DNA of 64,000 nucleotides from Lithobates sylvaticus (taxonomy: Eukaryota > Chordata > Amphibia > Anura > Ranidae), in NCBI GenBank assembly GCA_028564925.1, contig CM053028.1, positions 439,720,022 through 439,784,021 on the forward strand, given 5' to 3'. The notes under the pieces were generated by a model. It was not told the origin of the DNA. It did no database searches and saw only the letters and a list, made by a program, of their open reading frames with translations. Every line of letters begins with the position of its first letter. The stretch's first letter is position 1. The position numbers and the translations under genes were made by a program. This document shows, one piece after another, positions 45,111 through 55,122 of the stretch.

Positions 45111-47150
45111 CAGATTGATCACACATAGAACAAACAATAGCATAATAAATAAATATTATCATAATTCAAAGAATAATACTAAAATACAGACAATAAGTTT
45201 GCCCTTGTACAAAGTTTTGCTGCTTTCTAAAATGTGTAAAACAATCCTAACTAGCCCACAGGGTTTCATGCTGTCTGTAAATTTCCTGTAGGCTGCAAAC
45301 CCTGCTGTGACCGTATGTAGAGAACTGATTACTCCTGAGTCAGTAGCTAACAATCAGCTCTCTATCCTATATCTGTGCATGTACCCCTACAGTAGTCAGT
45401 GTTGAGTGATTCATCCCATGGTATTTAAATTGATGTCATGCTCCCTGACGTTGACCGTATCTATTTCTCAAAGAACTCTAATCATCGGAATGAGAGGACA
45501 CAAAAGCTATGGAAAATGAATAAATGAAAGCTATGGTAACCAGTAAAACAGGAACTTGTAACAAGGTAATTAGTAACACAGAATTTATGGGAAAGGATAT
45601 GACATACTGTAACTGTACTGCAAATTTCAAATAACTTTTTATTTATTTTTTTAAAAGTCCTAATATAATATCATCCAATAATAGATAAATCTATTGTGAA
45701 AGGAATACAACTTTAAATAAGAAAAAGTAACAAATAAGCACTGTCATAACTTGCTTCGATATATAAAAGAGATGCAGATACAAAAGACACAAAATAATGC
45801 AGCTCTTTAATCATTATGTAGCACTCTCCTCTGGCTAGGGTGCTAGGCTAAACTTAGTTTTTGTCTTCACTGCAGTCAGTGGAGCAGTGATTTGATTGTT
45901 TTTCCTGGTCAGGGTTTCCCAAGCGGGGTGTTTGATGTTTCTGATCTGCTTCTGGAAGAATCTTCCAGAATATAGGGCAGGGGGAGTCAAATGACCAGTA
46001 TGAATATTTATCATACCCCAGCCAATCCCTGGAATAAGGCACTCAGAAGGTGGTTGGGGAGGTGATAAAGGTCTGGGAAGACTGCTCAGAGTGTTCTTAT
46101 CCTCTTCAGGGAGGGTTCCAATTCTCTAGGGGATGTTGCCTTTGGATGCAGCTTTACTGAGTCAAAGAGTGAAGTTTGGCCTTCAGCAGGAGTTAGACTG
46201 AGGACCTGGAGAAGATTACAAAGAAGATTTTAGCTACAACCTGGGCCTCAGCAGGAGCTGAGCTGAGGGCCTGGGGACTGGTAAAGGAACAGGGCTGGAG
46301 GCATTGCCTAAAGTCCTGGTCTGGAGAGGGGCCAGTTACCTCCATTACTTGGGATCTCCTGGTAGAAGCTGAGTTGTGTACAGCTCCTGGGATACTGTGT
46401 GTGGCACCTAATTTGGGACTTTTGTGTGTGACTGCAATTGTGAGGATTGAGTGTGAAGATTGCCCTTCTATTGATTGCTATTATTGTTTTGGAGTGTCAT
46501 GGAACCCTAAACCCCTCTCCTGTTCAAGTTATCCAGCAATAAATTCTAAAAAGACATCTCCTAGACTGACTGTGAATGGAACTGTGCTTGTGGCAGCAGC
46601 CTTTGTGGAAACAATGTGTCTGAGGGTTTGAGGGACTCTCCTTGTTTGCATTCGCTTTCAAATCATGTGGAGGAATCTAAAAAAGTTACCAGCAGGTGAA
46701 AGAGATTGGATGAAATGTAATAACTGTGGTGTTCACCAGAAGCCTAGATGGGCCAGATAAGTTTTCCTTGTCAACCCTTCTAGTGTGGGCCATTGTTTAA
46801 CGTTAGTAAAATCACAAGCTCTATAATCCCCTCTTGGACTAAGTTCTGGAGATAAAGATGGGTAACCCAGAGCTGAAAAGAGTGGAGAAGGTAATAGAGA
46901 AATGTCCTCCTATGGAAAAAATTTCCTTCAGATAAACCATATAGTTCCAATGGTAGTGAAGAACTTGACCCAAGAAGGAACATCTTGCAGACACCGAGCT
47001 CACCCTATTTTGAAGCCTATTAGAGCCTCTGGCTCTAATCATGTGCTTCAAAATCCCCCCGCCTATCCCCACCATAGTAATTCATGTGTCTGGCATCCTG
47101 AAAGGCTCCAGGCACATGGATATGGAGGGCGGCAGAGGCGTTGGGGAGGG
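45111..47150. other. mixed sequence, possible old LTR fragment inside
   Basis: 45110-45800 is AT-rich with nothing recognised. About 45816-46640 starts TGTAGCACTC and has a CAATAAATTC signal, which is LTR-like, but I could not define its ends. 46680-47150 shows no gene. Confidence 0.35.
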
Positions 47151-47192
47151 TGCATGGGCCGCCACTGATTGTGGGATTATTTTGGTCATTAA

Positions 47193-47610
47193 AGCGGAGT
47201 TCCAGCCTGGGTGAAAACATTTTTTAAGTCAGCATCTACATCTACAAATACTGTAGCTGCTGACTTTTAAATATAAGGACACTTACCTTACCAGGGAGCC
47301 CGCAATGTCGGCACCAGAAGCCGACCCAACCATCGGTGCCGGCATCCTTACTAAGGGAAACAGGAAGTGAAGCCTTGGGACTTCACAGCCTGTTTCCTAC
47401 TGCATGTGTTGCACGGCGCTTTCTGAATGGTCCCATAGTCTTCTGGGACACACACAGGTCGCAACAGGAGGGGGGGAGGAGGAGGGCATAAAAAAAACGC
47501 GGAAGTGACGTGCCTCGCTGCGGCGACATGTGACAAAAGAAAACATACAAAAAAGGTATAAAAAATATATATTTTTTTAAACTGAGTTCAATGTTTGCCT
47601 GAACTCCGCT
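47193..47610. mobile_element. TTAA MITE, AGCGGAG/CTCCGCT family
   Basis: Ends AGCGGAGTTCCAGCC and CTGAACTCCGCT, TTAA at 47189-47192 and 47611-47614. Internal TACTGTAGCTGCTGAC and GGACACTTACC as in the other copies. Confidence 0.9.
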
Positions 47611-48046
47611 TTAAAATACCATTGGCTGCCAATGATTGTGGGGTTTGTTTTATAAGAGTGGGGGAGGGATTAAAGTGCCAACAGTGCCAACAGCCACCAA
47701 TGACTGTGGGCTTATTTTTGGGGGGTGGGTTTAAAATTTAATTGACCACCAATGATTGTGGGATTACTTTTTAAAGGTCGGCGGGGAGGCTCAAAATGCC
47801 ACTAACCACTAATGATAATGGGATTATTTTTAAAGGTTGGGTTTAAAATTCCACTAATCACCAACCAATGATTGTGGGATTTTTTTTTTAAACAGTTGCA
47901 TGTGTGTGTGTGTGTGGGGGGGGGGGGTTAAAGTGCCACTAAAGTGCCACTGACCACCAGTGATTATGGGTTTGCTTTTTGTTTTTTTCTGGGGGCTATT
48001 GTCTACCAAAGATAGTAGGTTTATTTAAAGGAGGTGGGGAATTTAA

Positions 48047-48575
48047 AGTGTACTGTATCTAAACCCACAACAGTAAAATCAGTCTGGATATGCAGTAAAG
48101 CATGCTTGTTATACTCACTGTGGAACCTAAGGGGTTACTCCTCTGCATTGTGTAAAAAGGCTGTTTGATCCTGTCTTCTCTGATCCTCCCCTTCTTCCAG
48201 AGACCCCAAACCATTTCCAGATTGAACAGACCTTTGGGGACAAGCTGCACCTGCTCAGTTCGGTGTGTACTGCTGGAGAGTTTTTTTTTTTTTTTTTCTT
48301 GGGAGAGTGCATGTGATAAGCACATAGCCAATCAGCACTGTCCAGACAGAGGGTCAGGGGTCCTGCAGCCTCATAGGACAATCAAAGTAGAATGAAAACT
48401 CCACATAAGGCTTTAACCAGACACTGATAGAAGTCACAAGACTGCTATATACTGCTGATGAGAAAAGGTATTTAACAGTTTATATTTACTAAAATAATTG
48501 CATTTCCGTGTTCTATGTACTGTGAGATACCAGATATAGTGAATGCATAGTGAATGTTCTGGGTTTAGTAACACT
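48047..48575. mobile_element. TTAA MITE, AGTGTTACTAAACCCA family, copy 1
   Basis: Left end AGTGTACTGTATCTAAACCCA (decayed), right end TGGGTTTAGTAACACT, TTAA on both sides. It is the inverted match of the copy at 52.1 kb: GATCCTGTCTTC, AAGGGGTTACTCCTCTGCAT, ATGCTTGTTATACTCAC. Confidence 0.9.
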
Positions 48576-48579
48576 TTAA

Positions 48580-49048
48580 AGCAGAGTTTCACTCGTTTTT
48601 GTGTTTATTAAAAGTCAGCAGCTACAAAAAGTGTAGCTGCTGACTTTTAATAAACACATATTCACCTTTCCCAGGATCCAGCGATGCGGCTGCCCGAACC
48701 TTCAGTTCTCTCCCTCACCTCTCACTGGTGCCAGCATTACAGGTGTGGGCACCCGGCTGTGACAGCTTGCTACTTCACAGCCGGGTGCGGACTGTGCGAG
48801 TCACGCTGCGCCTCCTCAGTGGCCGGGCACTCTTCTGGGACCTGTGACGTGTCCCAGATCACTGAAGGGAGGGAGGGGGGAGAGGAGAACTTCAGCTTGA
48901 GTAATCTAGGCGACCCGAGCAGAAGTGGGAGCGGGGTACCGGTCAAAGCTAGGTACCTGTTCCCTCCAAAAATGACATGCCAAATGTGACTTAGAAGGGG
49001 TTGAGGAGTGCTTAAAGCGGAACTTCCACTTTTGGGTGGAACTCCGCT
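48580..49048. mobile_element. TTAA MITE, AGCGGAA family, sharing a TTAA with its neighbour
   Basis: Ends AGCAGAGTTTCACTCG and GGTGGAACTCCGCT; the left TTAA (48576-48579) is also the right border of the preceding MITE, and the right TTAA is 49049-49052. Closest relative in the window is 30.0-30.5 kb. Confidence 0.9.
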
Positions 49049-49080
49049 TTAACGTTCCACTGACCATCAATGATTGTGGG

Positions 49081-49579
49081 GTCGCTTTTTTTTTTTTTTT
49101 TGAAAGGGAAAGGAAATGAAAGGTAAATGTAAGCAAACCCACATTTATTTTGTATTTGTATAGTGAAAAAAAATATTATTTTAGGTAGCGTGTTACATGA
49201 TGGAGTCGTTGTCAGTCAAACCATTGCAGCACTGAAATATGAATATTACCACCCAGTGATTACATTGTACTTATACACACTATATATATATATATATATA
49301 TATATAATTGTACTTATACAGACATCTCCATTAGATAATAAATAGGAACATGAGAAGGATTTGGTTCCATAAGTAGAACAGATGGGATGTAATACTTCTA
49401 TGTAGTGTGTGTAATGTCATCCTTGTATATACTTCCCTGCTAAGAAGAGAGTAGAAGGTATACAGGCTCCGGTATTTATGGAGTATATGGAGAAGAATGA
49501 ACAGAGGGATCCAGCAGAGAGGACAGGCTGTACAGTCCAGCAGGGACACTCCATTCTCTAAGGATGAGTAATGAGACGT
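49081..49579. other. flank of the DBNDD2-like gene
   Basis: AT-rich with a (TA) microsatellite at 49281-49306. No repeat family recognised; contains distal promoter sequence if the gene call is right. Confidence 0.4.
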
Positions 49580-49719
49580 TTGTGTCCCCGCCCCGCCCCT
49601 CTCATCACCAGTGCTGTGCACGGGGCACTCCTGTCTGGACTACACAACCCCGCCGTCCTTCTGCCGGACCCTCCGCCGTCCTTCTGCCGGACCTTCTTCA
49701 GTCCCGGGCTGGACTAGAC
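49580..49719 (+). promoter_or_regulatory. probable promoter / 5' UTR of DBNDD2-like gene
   Basis: CpG-rich stretch with overlapping GC boxes (CCCCGCCCCGCCCC, 49586-49599) ~120 bp before the ATG. A 23-bp segment (CCGCCGTCCTTCTGCCGGAC) is tandemly doubled at 49650-49695. No TATA box is visible; start site unknown. Confidence 0.45.
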
Positions 49720-50012
49720 ATGACAGCGAGACAGGTAAAGCCTCTATAGATCTCTCTGGCCCCGCTCTACAGGGAGGACCAGGCTCCGCTGACTTGGAGG
49801 GACTTTCCATGTAGTCCCCTGTAGTTGGTGTGTATGGCGGAGATAAGTGATCCGTGATGTTGTCTTGTCTCCCCAGGGACACCCCCTGTACCAGAGTCAG
49901 ACCTCCAGCTCGCAGCACCTCCGGGACCGCCAGAGGTTCTTCGAGGATGTCCTCGAGCATGAAGTGGACCTGTACTACCCGCACATGCACCTCATCCCTG
50001 AGCGCTGGAGAC
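49720..50012 (+). CDS. dbndd2: dysbindin domain-containing protein, first two coding exons
   Basis: Exon 1 (49720-49734) encodes MTARQ and ends CAG before GTAAAG. Intron 1 (49735-49876) ends TTGTCTCCCCAG. Exon 2 (49877-50012) runs from GHPLYQSQTSSSQ through HLRDRQRFFEDVLEHEVD and YYPHMHLIPERWR, ending one base into a codon before GTGAGT. The RDRQRFFEDVLEHE then HMHL pattern parallels human DBNDD2 (RERQKFFEDILQPE then SHLHL) and the equivalent dysbindin segment. The SSMEV dysbindin core would come in exon 3, not found in the 14 kb remaining. DBNDD2 binds casein kinase 1 in mammals. The CpG-rich leader supports a real 5' end. A dysbindin paralogue is the main alternative. Confidence 0.6.
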
Positions 50013-50229
50013 GTGAGTGCACCATAGGGAGCATGGAGGGAGCACTGGGGGGTATATAGGGCTGTATACAAGTTGGGGGGAGGTCCAAGGCTGGGAACCC
50101 CTTCTTAGTAAATATGGGTCGCTCATTCCCCCATCTGTAGTGTATACCAAGGCATGGCACATTTGGAGTGCGTGTTTGGTTATTGGCATGAATATCACCC
50201 GCATACACACGTTTTTATTTAACAATATA

Positions 50230-51372
50230 GAGCAGACTTCCTCCAACTTTTTTACCCCAGAGGAACCTTCACAATGATGTTGAGGTCTCAGGGAGATCAA
50301 TGGGAAAACTGCCCCTTACAATGGTAGTCAGAACCACCCACCACTGCCATACAGTGGTAGTCAGTTAATAATGCCCCCATACAGTGGTAGTCAGTTAATA
50401 ATGCCCCCATACAGTGGTAGTCAGGTAATAATGACCCCCATACAGTGGTAGTCAGTTAATAATGCCCCCATACAGTGGTAGTCAGGTAATAATGCCCCCC
50501 ATACAGTGGTAGTCAGGGAATAATGCCCCCATACAGTGGTAGTTGGAATAATGCCCCCATACAGTGGTAGTTGGAATAATGCCCCCATACAGTGGTATTT
50601 AGGGAATAATGCCCCCATAAAGTGGTAGTCAGGGAATAATGCCCCCATACAGTGGTAGTCAGGTAATAATGCCCCCATACAGTGGTAGTCAGGGAATAAT
50701 GCCCCCATACAGTGGTAGTCAGGTAATAATGCCCCCATACAGTGGTAGTCAGGGAATAATGCCCCCATACAATGATAGTCAGTGGTAATAATGCCCCCCA
50801 TACAGTGGTAGTCGGGTAATAATGCCCCCATACAGTGGTAGTCAGGTAATAATGCCCCCATACAGTGGTAGTCAGGGAATAATGCCCCCATACAGTGGTA
50901 GTCAGGGAATAATGCCCCCATACAGTGGTAGTCAGGTAATAATGCCCCCATGCAGTGGTAGTCAGGGAATAATGCCCCCACACAGTGGTAGTCAGGTAAT
51001 AATGCCCCCATACAGTGGTAGTCAGGGAATAATGCCCCCATACAGTGGTAGTCAGGGAATAATGCCCCCATACAGTGGTATTTAGGGAATAATGCCCCCA
51101 TACAGTGGTAGTCAGGGAATAATGCCCCCACACAGTGGTAGTCAGGGAATAATGCCCCCATGCAGTGGTAGCCAGGGAATAATGCCTCCATGCAGTGGTA
51201 GTCAGGGAATAATGCCCCCATACAGTGGTAGTCAGGTAATAATGCCCCCATACAGTGGTAGTTAGGGAATAATGCCCCCATACAGTGGTAGTCAGGTAAT
51301 AATGCCCCCATACAGTGGTAGTCGGAATAATGCCCCCATACAGTGGTAGTCAGGGAATAATGCCCCCATACA
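50230..51372. repeat. 30-bp intronic minisatellite grown from a hAT MITE
   Basis: The left ~100 bp (CTTCCTCCAACTTTTTTACC, AGGTCTCAGGGAGATC) match the hAT element at 60,962. The unit AATAATGCCCCCATACAGTG plus GTAGTCAGGG then repeats ~34 times to 51372, exactly 30 bp across 50821-51240. The 30-bp period keeps all frames open on both strands, so the long frames are artefacts. Confidence 0.92.
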
Positions 51373-51373
51373 G

Positions 51374-51588
51374 GGCTCATTTACACTATTGTAAGCAGCA
51401 GTTATCATTCATTCAGGTTTGCCCGGTATAGAGGGATGGGTATACGGACCTGGATGCACAGGTTCTGTGCCAGTGTCCATGCACCCTCCCCTGTACTATG
51501 GACTGGACATGACTCTGCAGAAGATCAGCAAAGTGAACCCAGGGCTCTTCATCCTGTACAGATCTGGGTGCCGTGTGAATGAGCCCCA
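51374..51588. mobile_element. short MITE with GGGCTCATTTACAC ends
   Basis: GGGCTCATTTACACTA at the left and GTGTGAATGAGCCC at the right are imperfect inverted repeats directly after the minisatellite. The inside has no supported coding. 51589-52081 beyond it shows nothing recognisable. Confidence 0.5.
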
Positions 51589-52085
51589 CACTGACATTCT
51601 CTCCCAACGTCTCCTGTGTCCGTTTTCTGCACACTTGTTTAATAATAAATGGCTATTTTGAGTTACACATGTAAATTATTTGTCAACAAGTCTTTAAAAA
51701 TACATTTGTTTCCATTTTGGAGAGGACTTTAATTAGGACTAGCTTTTCCCATGGGAAAGTGAAATAAAGACATGTTAAAACACGATTTAATATTGCAGCT
51801 ACACACCAGATCGGGATTGTGCAGATCTCGGCTTGCACGCCACTGTTTTAAAAAAAAGAAGGGCGAAAGAAGTAAAACACCTTCCTGGTAACACTGAATA
51901 AATAAGCACATGGCACAGCTGTCAGGAAAAAGTACAGGAACATGCCAGTGCATTGTAAATAAAACACAGGATATAGGGCCATATCCTCCTTCCAGTCACA
52001 GGCAGACAAATGATAAGAAGGTTTATGGTGGATGTCGATCTGTCACCTTGTTTCACAGCTAATTTCAACAAGCAAATTGTCTTAA

Positions 52086-52586
52086 AGTGTTACTAAACCC
52101 AGGAGCCTGCACTCACTATATCTGGCCCCCCACAGTACCCAGAACATGGAAATGCAATTATTTTAGTAAATATAAACGGCTAAATACCATTTCTCATCAG
52201 CAGTATATAGCAGTCTAGCGACTTCTATCAGTGTCTAGTTAAAGCTTGTAGGAGGAGTTTTCATTCTGCTCCCACTGTCCTATGAGGCTGCAAGACCCCT
52301 GACCCTCTGTCTGGACAGTGCCGATTGGCCCCTGTGCTGATCACATGCACCCTCCCAAGAAAAAAAAAACCTCTCTAGCATTACACACCAAACTGAGCAT
52401 GTGCAGAGTGACTCCAAGTCTCTGTACTATTAGGAGATGGATTGGGCACAGTAAAAGAAGGGGAGGATCATAGAAGACAGGATCAAACAGCCCTTTTACA
52501 CAATGCAGAGGATTAACCCCTTAGGTTCCACAGTGAGTATAACAAGCATGCGTTACTGCATATACATTGTGGGTTTAGTAACACTT
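52086..52586. mobile_element. TTAA MITE, AGTGTTACTAAACCCA family, copy 2
   Basis: Ends AGTGTTACTAAACCCAGG and TGGGTTTAGTAACACT, TTAA at 52082-52085 and 52587-52590. Same family as 48.0-48.6 kb, opposite orientation; CTGACCCTCTGTCTGGACAG is common to both. Confidence 0.92.
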
Positions 52587-52590
52587 TTAA

Positions 52591-53998
52591 ACCTAAGAAC
52601 AAAAATGTAATATATTGCAATGTACAAAACCTTAGCTTATACTGCAGCTAACAAATCCTGCCCCTGTGTTAAACTTTGACATAGGATTGTGTTGGTGCAT
52701 ATGCATCCACTCATAGGTGTGCGCAGCCTGTTGCATTAGGTTGTGCACCCCAAAACTCAAACACACATGTGTATAGGGAGATGATGCAGTGGATCCAGTG
52801 CTGCAGATAAATACAATGGATTACTCGGGGTGTGTACTGCATGACAGGGCACAGTGGATTCCCCCCTCCCTTATGCCCACGTGCTCTGCACTCTTCTGTA
52901 CACTGGATGCCGCTAGTACAAGGGTTGATTAGGGTGTACCCAGGCATACTCGGCACCCCCACCCCTCCCCCCGAGCACACACGTCTATGCATCCACTTCT
53001 ATAGGCTGCCTGCCCGCAGCTCTGAGGTAGATGCACACGCATCTGCCAGTGGCTCTGCACATGGCATGCCACTAATCTGCCGTCTGAGTGAACCCTAAAG
53101 ATCAGGGATGATCAGCCTGTCATTGATTTTAATAAAGAAGTATGAAATTCATAAAAAAAAAATTATACTCACCTAGGTGGATGCGGCAACAGTCTGATGC
53201 TACATCTGACCCTGCTGACTCTAAGACTGAGAACTGAGCGTTCAAACACCGCTGATCGCTTAGTTCTCAGTCCTCAGCCTGCAGAGAGCTGGTGACTGTC
53301 AGTCAGTGGCTCTCTGCTCTGCCCTTCCAGTGCTCACTGGAGTACTGGGCTGTGGAGGGGGCTGGAGAGGCTGGCTCAGGATCTCATCAGCGAGCTGAGA
53401 GGCCGAGCCATTTGCCAATCCAGGCATCTGGGTAGATCCTGACCATATGGCCTGGATGAGCTCTGTGACGTCAGCCAACAGCAGGCTTTGGCCCACTGTC
53501 AGCTAAAAACAGGTCACAGGCGTGCAGAAAAAAATGCACTTCTGTGATCCACAGGAGAATTATAGCCATACCAGCTTTGGCTGTAGTTATCCTTTAACAG
53601 ACTGGCTGCACGCAGCTGCAAGGACCACCTGTGCTTCCCTGTACACATAAACACAAAATACAGCCCACTTCATAAGTGTACAGATCCTCACACCCATGGG
53701 AATGAGCCCCATACTTCCTTCCTGTGAGCCACATTTCCCACTGACTGTATTGTATCTATGGAGGAGCAGCATTTTCCCCCTAGATTTCTCTCCCAATTTG
53801 CCGTACAAACACCTTCCCCTCTCCTGATCTCATTTACTTAGAGGGAGGTGTTCTCTGGTCAGGGCTAAAAATACTGTTTGATATTTCAGTACAGCACAGG
53901 CAGAGTACATAGGATGCAAGAAGCTCGATAGATTTCTTGCAGGATTAATAGGTTTTGTCTGCACTTGCAGCATTTTAAGGGCCCATTTATATTTTTGT
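52591..53998. other. decayed repeats, no gene supported
   Basis: 52715-53095 contains GGTGTGCGCAGCCTGTTGCATTAG, a sequence I recall from anuran repeats. About 53130-53593 may be another TTAA element (right end GGCTGTAGTTATCCT before TTAA at 53594). The remainder is unassigned. Confidence 0.4.
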
Positions 53999-54006
53999 GT
54001 TAGGGC

Positions 54007-54829
54007 CAGTGATGTACGTAACTGAGTAAAAATATACGGAGTTACATAACGCAGTTACTTTAGAGGGTAATGAGTAATCTAACTGATTACTTTTCCCCTA
54101 ATGGTAACTCAGTTCCCATTACTTGGGCGGCGTTACCTCAATTACTTCTACCGCCACTAGATGGCAGTAGTGTAATTCCGGTGTCCTGCTGAAAAAGTTC
54201 CCCCGCCAGCTAAGGACCCCCTGTACTGCGCAGGCGCGGGGCTTGCGCAGTACGAAGGACTACGGAGCTTACGAAAATTGCCGAACCTAAACAGCTCTGA
54301 GTGAACTCTACACCGCACAGGCGCAGTTAACATGTAATTGTACGAGATGCCGCACGCTCCTGATGCTCGTGCTACTCTGCAAGGGGCGTCTATCGTGTAA
54401 CTAGGGGTGGGTCTAGTATTACTGTAACCAAGGGGCGCATTTATTATTATTGTTATATATCGAGCTCGGCCCATTAATTTAACATTCGCCCTCTTCTGTA
54501 GCCATCCGCCCCTTACACGATATAATAATAATAGACCCGCCCCTTGCTTACACGCTATAACAGATCTGCCCCTTGGTTAGCGTAATAATAGAGCAGCCAC
54601 TTGGTTACACGATATATAACAATAATAATAAATGCGCCCTTTGCTTACAGTAATACTAGACCCGCCCCTTAGTTACACGTATAGAATATTAAAAAAAAAA
54701 GTCAGTTACTTTGCTGCGTAACTAATTACTTTTCCAATGTAGTAACTGAGTTACTAACACAATTACTTTTTGGGAGAAGTAATTTGTAACTTAACTAATT
54801 ACTTTTTTAAAGTAAGATGACCAACACTG
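54007..54829. mobile_element. hAT non-autonomous element, 823 bp, 8-bp target duplication
   Basis: GTTAGGGC is duplicated exactly at 53999-54006 and 54830-54837. Ends CAGTGATGTACGTAACTGAG and, at the right, ACCAACACTG; sub-terminal TAACTGAGTTACT and GTAACTAATTACTTTT recur in both arms. The middle holds drifting repeats of CGCCCCTTG then TTACACGATATA. It splits an older MITE with CCCATTTATATTTTTGTG. Confidence 0.92.
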
Positions 54830-55122
54830 GTTAGGGCACATGCGTTAATGTGCTTCCTGTCACATGTTAATGTGCATAGCTATAAGTCAGCCTATTGTAA
54901 TCAATGGGCTTCTGATGCACCAAAACGTCCCAAGAATCGCACGTGTCACAAAGCTTTTTGCCACAATGCACCATGGTGTGTCGGCATGCACTGCAGCACG
55001 TTGCAACACATGTGTTGCCTTAGTGCATTTGGGGTGCTATATAAAATGAACGCAATGCACCAACGAATGTAATGTGCATTTCGGTAATGTGTATGTTAAC
55101 AATTGCATTCTCACAATACATA

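Larger units (their letters stand above)
47153..49080. repeat. degenerate tandem repeat with TTAA/TTTAAA, split by three MITEs
   Basis: Units of ~55-80 bp share CCACCAATGATTGTGGGATT, a T-rich stretch, then GGTTTAAAATGCCACT. Pieces are 47153-47188, 47615-48042 and 49053-49080. The three TTAA MITEs at 47193-49048 all start or end at a TTAA where the unit has TTTAAA. Confidence 0.7.

Noticed and set aside
45816-46640. Possible solo LTR (TGTAGCACTC start, CAATAAATTC signal)
   Set aside because: No matching CA end or 5-bp target duplication could be defined, and no second copy lies in the window.
50421-51380. 319-codon minus-strand frame of YHCMGALFPD repeats
   Set aside because: A 30-bp period keeps every frame open; intronic minisatellite.
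51413-51661. Opposed open frames that might be exon 3 of the DBNDD2-like gene
   Set aside because: No SSMEV dysbindin core and no acceptor; the stretch has MITE-like inverted ends.
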